DNA of 16,377 nt from JBBDSJ01 sp040905025 (GTDB lineage Bacteria > Pseudomonadota > Gammaproteobacteria > Methylohalomonadales > Methylohalomonadaceae), in contig JBBDSJ010000132.1 in the NCBI GenBank assembly GCA_040905025.1, positions 1 to 16,377 of the forward strand, read 5' to 3'. Below the pieces are notes generated by a model, which saw only the letters and a program-made list of their open reading frames with translations, had not been told where the DNA came from and did not search any database. Shown piece after piece: positions 9,501-13,426 of the stretch. Position numbers and translations under genes: made by a program. Numbering within the stretch: the stretch's first letter is position 1; every line of letters starts with the position of its first letter.

Positions 9501-11366
9501 CTCGCGTTCAGGGAGATTATCTTCAAGGGCAATGCCGAAGTCGTTACGGTCACGTTGGAAGTTACGGATGGTGACCGGCACACCGTCCAGGACCAGCAAT
9601 GTCTGGCTGCCGTCGGGCTGGCTTTCTAACCGGACCCTGACATCACCGTCGCGATAGGTGGTGTCGCTACCGGGTTCCAGGGTAAACGTGCGGTTGGAGA
9701 CCTGGGCGCCGTCCGGCAGATAGATCCGGCCCTTACCGTCACTGTCATCGATAATATCGCCACTGCCCGGATGGTAGATGTCGAAGCCGGCGCCGCCGAT
9801 GAGGGTGTCCTGCCGCTGGGCAAACCGGCCGCCTGGGTCAACACCATGGAGGGTATCGTCACCCGGCCCGCCTTCCAGACGGTCTGCACCTTTGCCGCCA
9901 TCCAGGGTATCATCACCGAGAAAGCCGTACAGCCGGTCTTTCCGGTCGCCGCCTTCGGCTTCGGCTGCTTGCCCGGCGTGGGAACTGGTGAAGAGGATAT
10001 GACGGTCAGGGATGTTCGGGCCCGGTCCGGCAGTCGGCCGGTTAAAGGCAACTGTTGCATCTTCACCCTGCGCTAAAAGTCCCTGATCTTCGTAAACACG
10101 TGGATCGATGCCGCCCGGGCCTTTTGGCAGGTCATCTACCGCCAGCGCCATCTTATTAAAGAGAAATTCGGCCCGATCGCCCAGATAGTCCTGACTGAAA
10201 TGTGCGGCCGCCAAACCTTCCTGATCGTACAGACTGGCATCGCCCAGTACCGCGAAGGGCAGCAGGTTCTGTAGGGCATGTCGATAGGCGAACCCTTCCT
10301 CGGAGTCCTCCGCGGCACGAGCCTGGATCGTGTCGGCACTCAGGTTGGCCAGGCTAACGAGTTCCAGCGATTCTTGTTCGTCAATGGCATTGCGGATGAC
10401 GCTGATACTGCGATAGAGCGCGTCTCGATCACCAACCGCCACCTTTTCACCGGCCCGAAAAACCTTGCCCAGGCCATTCACTATAGTCTCCAGACTGGCC
10501 TCAGCCTCGTTCGAAGCGGCTTCGAGAATGTCTGTGCCCAGATGGAGGATTTGCCCGGCGGACTTGGCCGGATCAACTTGGCCCAGCAGGTCATAGACCG
10601 CCAGGGCATCGGTTAAGTGTAGAATACTGTGATTGCCAAAAAACAGATCCTCGCCAACAAAGCCTTGATCCTCAATAAACACTGGTATTGATTCCCCGAA
10701 CACAACCCCCAGACCGGCGGCAATCTCTAGTCCAGGTTCGGCGAAGAAATTGGAGATTAATGAATCGGGGATGGGTTCATCTGATTCAAAGCCCAGGATT
10801 TCTCGCAATTGGACCATTAATGCGCCACGGTCACCATCACCTGTTCCGGCACCATTATAGGTATAAGCATGAGTAACATGGTTGCGCCAGAACATTGTAA
10901 AAACCGTGGCGAGATGTCCGCCTAAAGAATGACCTGTAACGTCAATTTTAATGTCCTGATCCAGCTTTTCCTGTCCGCCGAATGCTTGCGGAGTTATCAA
11001 GCTTCCGAACCAGGCATTCATTGCGTTAATCTGATTCTGTGCCTGACCATCCAAGGCAATGCCTAAAGCATCTGCTAATATTACGTCTTCAAAATTACCT
11101 CGTTCAGTACCACGGAGTGCCAGCGTGTACTCATCAGTCTCTCTGTGTTTGAAAATAGTACCTGAGAAACCACTGACTGAGTCAGTGTGTTGATCGACGA
11201 TTTCATAGCTATTGACAAAACTTTCTGCTTGTTTTTGAGAAAAATCCGCATCTACTTTTAGTACCTCGATATATTCAAGTTCTGGCATGCCCGGGAACAG
11301 ACCTTTAGCATAGGCCGCCTGAGATAATGTTGCATTTTCAAAAAATTTTTGAATCATCGAATCCAT
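504..11366 (-). CDS. Giant type I-secreted RTX lipase with cadherin-like and integrin-propeller domains
   Basis: A 3620-residue protein, predicted to be a secreted calcium-dependent lipid hydrolase with an adhesin-like stalk. Residues 1-260 form a class 3-type lipase domain: LALRGTE (83-89), nucleophile elbow GHSLG (145-149, Ser147) and a probable catalytic His246 in GNHSILHLTD; the acid residue is not certain. Residues 260-470 are the helical linker typical of RTX lipases. Then come RTX blocks at about 473-545, 640-748, 804-1235, 1641-1693, 1790-1900, 2013-2080, 2903-2953 and 3350-3502. Haemolysin-type calcium-binding related segments often follow a block. Cadherin-like He_PIG domains lie at about 1440-1540, 1541-1640, 2160-2256, 3033-3132, 3133-3236 and 3237-3342. 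Seven FG-GAP repeats span about 2270-2716. There is no N-terminal signal peptide; the tail (LVQAMATF, ending AAAWQ) resembles type I secretion C-termini. The start is fixed by AAGGAG eight bases before the ATG. The natural substrate is unknown. Confidence 0.9.
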   Translation of the reverse strand: MDSMIQKFFENATLSQAAYAKGLFPGMPELEYIEVLKVDADFSQKQAESFVNSYEIVDQHTDSVSGFSGTIFKHRETDEYTLALRGTERGNFEDVILADALGIALDGQAQNQINAMNAWFGSLITPQAFGGQEKLDQDIKIDVTGHSLGGHLATVFTMFWRNHVTHAYTYNGAGTGDGDRGALMVQLREILGFESDEPIPDSLISNFFAEPGLEIAAGLGVVFGESIPVFIEDQGFVGEDLFFGNHSILHLTDALAVYDLLGQVDPAKSAGQILHLGTDILEAASNEAEASLETIVNGLGKVFRAGEKVAVGDRDALYRSISVIRNAIDEQESLELVSLANLSADTIQARAAEDSEEGFAYRHALQNLLPFAVLGDASLYDQEGLAAAHFSQDYLGDRAEFLFNKMALAVDDLPKGPGGIDPRVYEDQGLLAQGEDATVAFNRPTAGPGPNIPDRHILFTSSHAGQAAEAEGGDRKDRLYGFLGDDTLDGGKGADRLEGGPGDDTLHGVDPGGRFAQRQDTLIGGAGFDIYHPGSGDIIDDSDGKGRIYLPDGAQVSNRTFTLEPGSDTTYRDGDVRVRLESQPDGSQTLLVLDGVPVTIRNFQRDRNDFGIALEDNLPEREFNLVNGSDANDSLGDLTGTDGDDEIRALAGDDWAFGGAGHDRLIGGDGDDILEGGEGDDEITADAGRNLLAGGVGNDHLNGGLEQDLISGQLGDDIASGGAGDDLLAGGLGSDVLSGGDGNDLIVANITAGAFDTSWSFTRNAPPADPKILRDPRNYTLNNIAVDIDAFNNPGLIDETAPNSLFGEAGDDDIIGGAGDDYIDGGTGNDTALGGDGNDIMYGGDGNDHFRGDGGADQIFGGAGDDFLVGHGAGSAGNEPDGDDYIDGGAGNDELQGGPGNDTLLGGEGNDLLTGGVGNDSLEGGAGHDELQGGEGDDSLSGGDGNDTLFGEAGNDFLSGGDGRDTLVGGTGDDLLLGGSGNDELQGGDGNDALDGGAGRDRLFGEAGNDILSGGDGNDELFGGDGDDELDGGEGNDQLLGEGGADTLFGGVGDDELFGGAGNDTLDGGDGDDELSGGFNDDILLGGAGDDRLSGDAGNDALDGGTGDDILWGDNGDDQLSGGEGNDLLFGGSGMDTLDGGVGDDELQGGANNDILIGGAGADRLFGQAGNDELDGGTGNDELQGGDGDDALLGGAGNDQLFGQSGNDILNGGDSRDELQGGAGADQLQGGAGHDDFTYFSGDGLDVVSDSAGYDVLKLAGITPDQVSITENGTDLVIGIDDDNSITITDWQTGSPVDAIAFDDGSTLTIDHFLSGDQAGELFFSTAAENDLVGTGGNDIFQVFGQDNHLFGGAGDDAYYYRRGTVTRIEDTAGTDTLVLGDGIAPTDLQPDLLADGTLRFDLGDGRIEITNWENNPVERFVFADGTELTGADLALLANNAPVLTTSFDDLVTPEDAMFSFQVPENSFADVDDGDSLTLSAELTDGTALPDWLSFDAESGVLSGTPDNDDVGSHDIRIVATDDGGLMTSGAFTLTVENVNDAPMATVPINGQVAIPEEIFEFALPEDVFTDVDVGDEITLSATLTDGSPLPDWLSFDAEQGTFSGTPSESDIGTLAIRLTATDLAGAATEADFELAVRSLEGDLIIGTVGDDTLLGGPGDDTLRGGQGDDILRGGEGEDRYEFNAGDGSDVIHDEGINRLVFGPGIAPGDINVSLENNPDNSRDVLLQYSDLPGDLIKVSESVVPGLVVNFDDGESITLDELLGGQEGITFTVNDPGFQREFTGTPYNDVIKVRVEDTSIEVFGLAGDDIITRTGTAPADAANTGEGEATLVGGDGNDILIGGQGLDHLLGGDGNDRLVSRGTLVFDILEGGAGDDVLITGNGRAKLIGGEGDDLYQIDATTNNIKAIGNYTDEFLFRSEDAGFDSVEISGIDVDSISYRYTTPQFGYGGGINLRWGPGGSRGVDVSVADVEQFIIGDEAFSFERLLSRLDNRPLDPTRSPSGAINEQGGIDLFASDYLFGTDSADSLMAEFGRDILFGLGGDDVLNGRDGKDYLNGGEGNDTYHFQPGHGNDTLYESGGATDIIEFTRVGFDSGITFADLGFELLESDLIIHTSDQDSIRILDWSLSDAHKVETLRFADGLEVSLTAVAAASGTDGGAPLVIRPPQNQRAFDGVEFEYQLPVDTFIDFDIGDSLTFSAGAIDGAELPDWLSFDPATQTFSGTADKANLGSYALQITATDSTDLSTTAGFMLNVLDSDVVPLSAIDVETLDGNNGFRIVNPDAGLESLGQRLAMGGDLNGDGFDDIAFSATSTDGDEDIIQVIGGSDLGFGPELNLGALDMESDFRITGLPVDFGSDVAAYLHTADFNNDANADLFVNDRIIYGNSTAAAQDIDAAAITSNSTGTGIRLVSAGTKRILPAGDVNGDGHTDYVVAGATNDVHQVLYGNTDGVNLNLKPGALDGSNGFRLRSPGNDAAGQGIDIADINGDGISDLLINGTTAGAQPNGYIVYGRQGRSSAEIDLQSLGGSNGFRFLAVGHDNSASSIRSAGDFNGDGRDDFLVSTDDVNEVLLVYGRNSFSNLTFSTSLNQSTGLKIVDSSKDFLDFELHDANGIGDINGDGLADIAITDDSSVYILYGQENQDSGTLDLASLTPEQGFRVFSSDPARGSRLKRVVSAGDVNGDGFDDVLLSYPEADDGQGAAFVIFGGDFLRQATFAGTDERDVITVTGDGSRVFTGKGDDFVQVVNDGSSLTTVKSTVIRTGAGDDTIEIKDIDTLPFPPPPASPGTSPKIIRLEGGSGNDRYVLNTRSRGVSNGPRRHIVIDDESRVSAGRNTMIFSAPYGSDLVRLGLGSLMLDFGTDLPEIHLENFNPNDVLGGSRTIDTFEFADGTTLSYEELVSQGFDIDGTDNDDMLEGTNIHDRIHGFEDSDKLTGGAGDDVLDGGVGDDQYHFSAGDGQDTIVDAAGNDTVVFDVGIVSESLIVAKDGSDLRVDYTEDDSLLVKGWFTAEGNRIEWFEFADGTLLSGSGLAGEFANEPPVISVPLADISTDQDAEFAYTIPVDSFSDPDGDSLALEASLADGASLPGWLSFDANSRVLSGTPGNGDVGNYEVQVTATDTEGESVTGSFTLTVDNVNDAPEVIAALTDQVTDEDALFSFVLPADTFSDPDLVHGDEITTTAALIGGDPLPVWLNFDASTGTFAGTPDNSDVGELIIQVVATDIAEESASDTFTLTINNVNDAPILVAGIEDQVIDENQLFSFTIPGATFTDEDSIHGDALSLSAALSGGNALPEWLSFDPVTGTFTGIPSFADYGEIDIQVSAVDLGGLIASDIFSLGVNVPGATIGSEGDDMLSGSNQHDTLIGFGGNDTINGGNGNDRLAGGTGDDALEGGNGRDILYGGTGNDHLSGSNSNDELFGGAGNDLLYGGNGNDLLDGGDGNDFLYGENGKEILTGGMGDDYLDGGNGSDELSGGSGDDLLHGRNGSDLLDGGAGNDLLYGDNGNDTYIFNHGYGHDHVVDDNGNDQLFLGDINHDQLWVWQSGQDLNLGVIGTDDKVTIQDWFEHNKHQVEEIHSANEQVLHKNQVDMLVQAMATFNPEATGNLDVPVHDQEQAEAVIAAAWQ
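861..1319 (-). repeat. C-terminal RTX block, 17 nonapeptides
   Basis: This part of the RTX gene encodes residues 3350-3502 as 17 uninterrupted nonapeptides, starting MLSGSNQHD and ending LLYGDNGND. It leads into TYIFNHGYGHDHVVDD and the C-terminal secretion region. Each GGxGxDxLx unit builds one turn of a calcium-filled parallel beta-roll that folds only outside the cell. Placement just before the C-terminus is the standard position in type I secretion substrates. This block uses more Asn (GGNGND, GSNSND) than the central block, so it was probably amplified separately. Confidence 0.9.
3219..4559 (-). repeat. Seven FG-GAP repeats encoding an integrin-alpha-like propeller
   Basis: Residues about 2270-2716 of the RTX protein carry seven D-x-N-x-D-x-x-x-D calcium loops: DLNGDGFDD (near 2294), DFNNDANAD (2361), DVNGDGHTD (2418), DINGDGISD (2483), DFNGDGRDD (2549), DINGDGLAD (2613) and DVNGDGFDD (2676). 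They are spaced 57-67 residues apart. Most are preceded by an NGFRI-type strand about 25-30 residues earlier and followed by a strand ending in VxYG or VIFGG. This is the FG-GAP blade seen in integrin alpha subunits and bacterial adhesins. Only the second loop is degenerate, lacking the DG glycine. The set sits between cadherin-like domain 3 and the Pro-rich linker near residue 2778. Confidence 0.85.
7662..8957 (-). repeat. Central RTX block, 47 near-continuous nonapeptide units
   Basis: Encodes residues 804-1235, exactly 432 residues, from SLFGEAGDD to QLQGGAGHD. It consists of 46 nonapeptides plus one unit expanded to 18 residues (FLVGHGAGSAGNEPDGDD, about residues 867-884). From about residue 984 onward the units group in fours: a xLFGxxGND unit recurs every fourth position and ELQGG units recur in step. 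The DNA is correspondingly a 27-bp repeat with a 108-bp super-period. On the opposite strand the same repeats open long spurious frames rich in Pro, Ser, His and Arg. The block ends in DDFTYFSGDGLD and a haemolysin-type calcium-binding related segment. Confidence 0.9.
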
Positions 11367-11382
11367 GACAAATGCTCCTTAA

Positions 11383-11937
11383 TTAATTCTCTTTAATGAA
11401 AGTCTCGCTGTATAACTTGCTAATGAGCCTGTAGCTGGGGCAAGAGACCCCGCTCCTATGCAGTCCGGATGCGTTAATCAGCCACCCGCCCCAATATATA
11501 AAATAGATAAATTCACTTAGTACCTCATCAGTAACTCTGTTATTCAATACTTTGTGTTCCTTGTCTATCCTGAAAGGCTCTCCATAGTTTTTTATGGTAT
11601 GGCTTTCAATAATAAATTTTTCTCCAATAAGTATCTCAAAGCCCCTACCGGGTAATCTCTCCAATCGATCCCTTGGCACCCCATCTTCCCAATGCTCTGT
11701 TGGTAATTCCGCTTGATTGTGTATTTTGATATCGCCTTCCGTTTCACATAAATAATTGAAATACAATCTGCCAAGGAGTACGTCCCAAGTTGGTATGAGC
11801 ACGAACACAAGTACAGTGAGTATTTGTGTCCAGGTCTTTAGTTTTTGCCGTTCTGGAATACGGGAAAGCCAATAGGCGGTTGACAACGCAATGAGTACAT
11901 AAATCGTACCCATAAAAAGAATATATAGACCGATCAT
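11383..11937 (-). CDS. Two-helix membrane protein of unknown function, upstream partner of the RTX lipase
   Basis: A 184-residue protein with no function I can name. Residues 1-26 (MIGLYILFMG and following) and about 36-60 (QILTVLVFVLIP and following) are hydrophobic helices separated by a short basic loop (RIPERQKLK). The remaining two thirds form a soluble domain with a CETEGDIKIHNQAELP stretch (Cys64) right after helix 2 and a Trp/Gly-rich GGWLINASGLHRSG region with Cys166. The protein is too small to be a transporter. I recall similar short membrane proteins with a CxTEG..I motif as uncharacterised proteins in gammaproteobacteria, but cannot verify this here. Its stop lies 16 bases before the RTX lipase start, and the lipase ribosome binding site sits in that gap, so the two are co-transcribed. 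Its ATG overlaps the TGA of a 40-codon ORF. An accessory or self-protection role for the lipase is possible but rests only on position. Confidence 0.75.
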   Translation of the reverse strand: MIGLYILFMGTIYVLIALSTAYWLSRIPERQKLKTWTQILTVLVFVLIPTWDVLLGRLYFNYLCETEGDIKIHNQAELPTEHWEDGVPRDRLERLPGRGFEILIGEKFIIESHTIKNYGEPFRIDKEHKVLNNRVTDEVLSEFIYFIYWGGWLINASGLHRSGVSCPSYRLISKLYSETFIKEN

Positions 11938-12056
11938 GTTGCTGAAGCCTCAAAAGGAGTTAATTTTCCATTTGTGAGACACAAATACAGGTTGGCCAGC
12001 CAAAGTCTAGCTACTATGCTTGCAGATGAGTTGGATTGAAATAGATTGGCTTTCAT
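11934..12056 (-). CDS. Candidate small protein, 40 residues, translationally coupled
   Basis: An ATG at 12054-12056 opens a 40-codon frame starting MKANLFQSNSSASIVARLW, with a short hydrophobic centre (LWLANLYLCL) and the ending FEASAT. AAAGGAA stands about five bases before the ATG, a usable ribosome binding site. The stop TGA overlaps the ATG of the downstream membrane protein as ATGA, the classic arrangement for coupled translation. The downstream gene has only a distant GAGG of its own, about ten bases from its start, which fits dependence on coupling. I recognise no family. It could be a true small protein, a leader peptide, or a chance frame. A longer form starting at 12125 is possible but lacks a clear ribosome binding site. 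Confidence 0.4.
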   Translation of the reverse strand: MKANLFQSNSSASIVARLWLANLYLCLTNGKLTPFEASAT

Positions 12057-12094
12057 TCGATTCCTTTCACGCAGGGGTGGCTCCTTCCTGACTT

Positions 12095-12240
12095 TTAAGT
12101 GTAGTCTCTTGTCTCTGATTTGCAATACTTGGGCACAGCCATACCAATTATTAATGCGCTAAATACTGACACGCTATCCCCATCCATCCCAGTATCATCA
12201 CTGCTGCCGCCATCGATATAGTTATCGAGGAAAATAGGGT
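12095..12240 (-). pseudogene. Relic of coding sequence with an RTX-like segment
   Basis: The minus strand reads NYIDGGSSDDTGMDGDS at about 12172-12225 and then SVSVFSALIIGMAVPKY to a stop at 12095. The first part matches the RTX unit pattern of the central block, where YIDGGTGNDTALGGDGND occurs near base 8890. At the DNA level the two stretches share about three quarters of roughly 47 bases by eye. No start codon or ribosome binding site is left, and the upstream side ends at the A/G-rich border of the inserted transposase unit. It may be the tail of a former gene truncated by that insertion. The part after GMDGDS is not RTX and I do not recognise it. Confidence 0.3.
12098..12125 (-). promoter_or_regulatory. 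Possible sigma-70 promoter for the small ORF, membrane protein and lipase genes
   Basis: On the minus strand TTGCAA (12120-12125) is separated by 16 bases from TACACT (12098-12103). Each box matches four of six consensus bases. Transcription would start near 12090 and give a leader of about 35 bases before the 40-codon ORF. This is a weak match, and other explanations are open, including read-through from the glycosyltransferase or the inserted element. Confidence 0.25.
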
Positions 12241-12243
12241 CAC

Positions 12244-12275
12244 GGGAAAAAAGGGGAAAAAAGGGGAAAAAAGGG
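12244..12275. repeat. Three tandem AAAAAAGGGG-type units at the border of the mobile unit
   Basis: GGGAAAAAAGGGGAAAAAA continues for three near-perfect 10-bp units, the last one running into the left inverted repeat of the transposase unit. The opposite border has C-rich runs (CCCCGATTCCCCC) in the mirrored position, so G-run/C-run spacers flank the repeat on both sides. Slippage of the homopolymer runs probably explains the copy number. Confidence 0.7.
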
Positions 12276-12295
12276 TCAGGTCTTGATTCTTGAAT
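12273..12295. repeat. Left inverted repeat of the transposase unit
   Basis: Starts GGGTCAGGTCTTGATT and ends TTGAAT. It is the reverse complement of 13238-13260 with one mismatch (GATTC against GAATC). It lies nine bases after the transposase stop codon on the minus strand, so it would also be present in the 3' end of the mRNA. Confidence 0.8.
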
Positions 12296-12303
12296 TGGAT
12301 GTA

Positions 12304-13152
12304 TCATCGTTTCATCATCTCTTGTTTCTTCACTATCTTGCTGATACTGCTGTAATGCAGGCCAAACTCACTTGCGATTTCTTTCTGCGTGTATTGCCCG
12401 GACTGGTATGCCGCGATAATGGCTTCGTCACGCTGCTCACAGGTCTTCCGATAGTCGGCAAGCGACTTGCCGTTGCCTCTGCGCTGACACCTGGGGATTT
12501 CGGTGAAATCCTGTTTTTGATCGACTTGATTCTCCAGGCGTTGAATAAATTGTTCATCACCCAGATAAAGTTGATGGCGCAGCTGTTCCCACAACCGGGG
12601 CTGGTTCTTACCGTCCTGCACAAACCGGATGAATTGCCGTTTGGCCGTTGTCATCTCCCGGGCAAACTGGCGTAATACCGCATCCCGGGCTAGCCACGCG
12701 GGGGATTCCGCTCGCCCAATCATGGCCCGGTAACTACTCCAGCGATACTGACCCGCCGCATTGGCCATCCGGGCCCGAACCGGGTTTAACAATACATAAC
12801 GGACAACTTCCAGCAAATAGGCCTCCTTCTCGACAAGAATGGCTTTATACCGGCCCTGAAATACATGGCCTACACGTTGATGGGTTCGATTGAAGGTCTG
12901 GCTATAGATGCCGTTGAGCTGACGCATCCCGCGTGACAGGTTGGCTTCCGCCGTTTCAATCACCAGATGATAATGATTGCTCATCAAACACCAGGCATAA
13001 CAGGCCCAGTGATAACACTCGCAGGTTTGACCCAGAACAAGAAGGAAAGTAAGTCGATCGCGATCAGACCGATATATGTCGGCGCGGGCATTGCCCCGTG
13101 CGGTGAGGTGATAGATGGCACCCGGGTATTCTATCCGTAGCGGTCTGACCAT
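12304..13152 (-). CDS. REP-associated tyrosine transposase (Y1/IS200-like HUH family)
   Basis: A 282-residue single-strand DNA transposase of the RAYT type (Y1_Tnp domain). It starts MVRPLRIEYPGAIYHLTARG, a very typical RAYT N-terminus. The HUH motif is His60-Tyr61-His62 within LMSNHYHLVIE. GHVFQGRYKA follows at about 95-104, and the catalytic tyrosine is probably Tyr119 in VVRYVLLNPVRA, aligned by the conserved LNPVRA context. Unlike short RAYTs it has a C-terminal extension with a helix-turn-helix around 241-275 (DEAIIAAYQSGQYTQKEIAS, then GLHYSSISKIV), as in larger members of the family. AGGGAAG lies about seven bases before the ATG. All core motifs are intact and there is no frameshift, so the enzyme may be active. 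It would cleave and join single-stranded REP-like DNA; the flanking GGTCAGGTCTTGA inverted repeats are its likely partners. Confidence 0.92.
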   Translation of the reverse strand: MVRPLRIEYPGAIYHLTARGNARADIYRSDRDRLTFLLVLGQTCECYHWACYAWCLMSNHYHLVIETAEANLSRGMRQLNGIYSQTFNRTHQRVGHVFQGRYKAILVEKEAYLLEVVRYVLLNPVRARMANAAGQYRWSSYRAMIGRAESPAWLARDAVLRQFAREMTTAKRQFIRFVQDGKNQPRLWEQLRHQLYLGDEQFIQRLENQVDQKQDFTEIPRCQRRGNGKSLADYRKTCEQRDEAIIAAYQSGQYTQKEIASEFGLHYSSISKIVKKQEMMKR

Positions 13153-13238
13153 AAAATTACTTCCCTGTTGATCCTTGCATTAAAGAATACAAATATCACA
13201 GCAAGAATGCCAGTCATCTACCCTATCCATTCCTGCTA

Positions 13239-13304
13239 TTCAAGATTCAAGACCTGACCCCGATTCCCCCGTTCAAGATTCAAGACCTGACCCCGATTCC
13301 CCCC
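13239..13304. repeat. 33-bp direct tandem repeat at the right border of the transposase unit
   Basis: Two copies of a 33-bp unit start TTCAAGATTCAAGACCTGAC and end in a C-run; the second copy begins at 13272. Each contains the right inverted repeat of the transposase unit followed by a CCCCGATTCCCCC run. The duplication may record two successive insertions or slippage at the C-run. Confidence 0.85.
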
Positions 13305-13372
13305 CGCTGGGCATGGTGAATGCTGAGCTCTTCGCGTTCGGCCAGGCTCATGCGTTGATAACCTTTTGACAT
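13280..13372 (-). pseudogene. Truncated start of a probable IS30-like transposase
   Basis: An ATG at 13370-13372, with AGGAGA eight bases upstream, opens a frame reading MSKGYQRMSLAEREELSIHH. At about 13305 it enters the repeats of the inserted transposase unit, and it ends at a TGA at 13280-13282 after 30 codons. The SLAEREEL helix following a GYQ start resembles the N-terminal helix-turn-helix of IS30-family transposases (GYxxLTxEERxxI). The assignment rests on about 20 residues and is tentative. The intact ribosome binding site and abrupt loss of homology indicate an insertion sequence remnant disrupted by the RAYT unit. AATAAT/ATTATT arms at 13388-13405 form a small AT-rich hairpin just upstream. 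Confidence 0.45.
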
Positions 13373-13426
13373 GCAACACGTCTCCTGAATAATAGCTTCA
13401 TTATTATCACCGTGTTGCGCTAGGAA

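Larger units (their letters stand above)
12273..13304 (-). mobile_element. REP-associated tyrosine transposase unit with inverted flanks
   Basis: The unit consists of one transposase gene flanked by inverted copies of a 23-bp sequence containing GGTCAGGTCTTGA. The left copy is at 12273-12295 and the right copy at 13238-13260; they match at 22 of 23 positions. A second right-hand copy at 13272 onward creates a 33-bp tandem repeat. No target duplication is obvious. The unit cuts a probable IS30-like transposase start on its right side and abuts a coding relic on its left, so it landed in DNA that was already disposable. This organisation is that of a RAYT gene with its own palindromic repeats, which are usually single-copy, domesticated transposases linked to dispersed REP-like sequences. 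Confidence 0.75.

Noticed and set aside
12283..12675. Plus-strand open frame of 130 codons antisense to the transposase.
   Set aside because: The minus-strand frame carries clear RAYT motifs (HYH, LNPVRA) across the same bases; the antisense frame shows no family features.
13387..13406. AT-rich hairpin (AATAAT/ATTATT) after the glycosyltransferase as a terminator.
   Set aside because: The stem is only six A-T pairs with no U-tract after it, too weak to call an intrinsic terminator.
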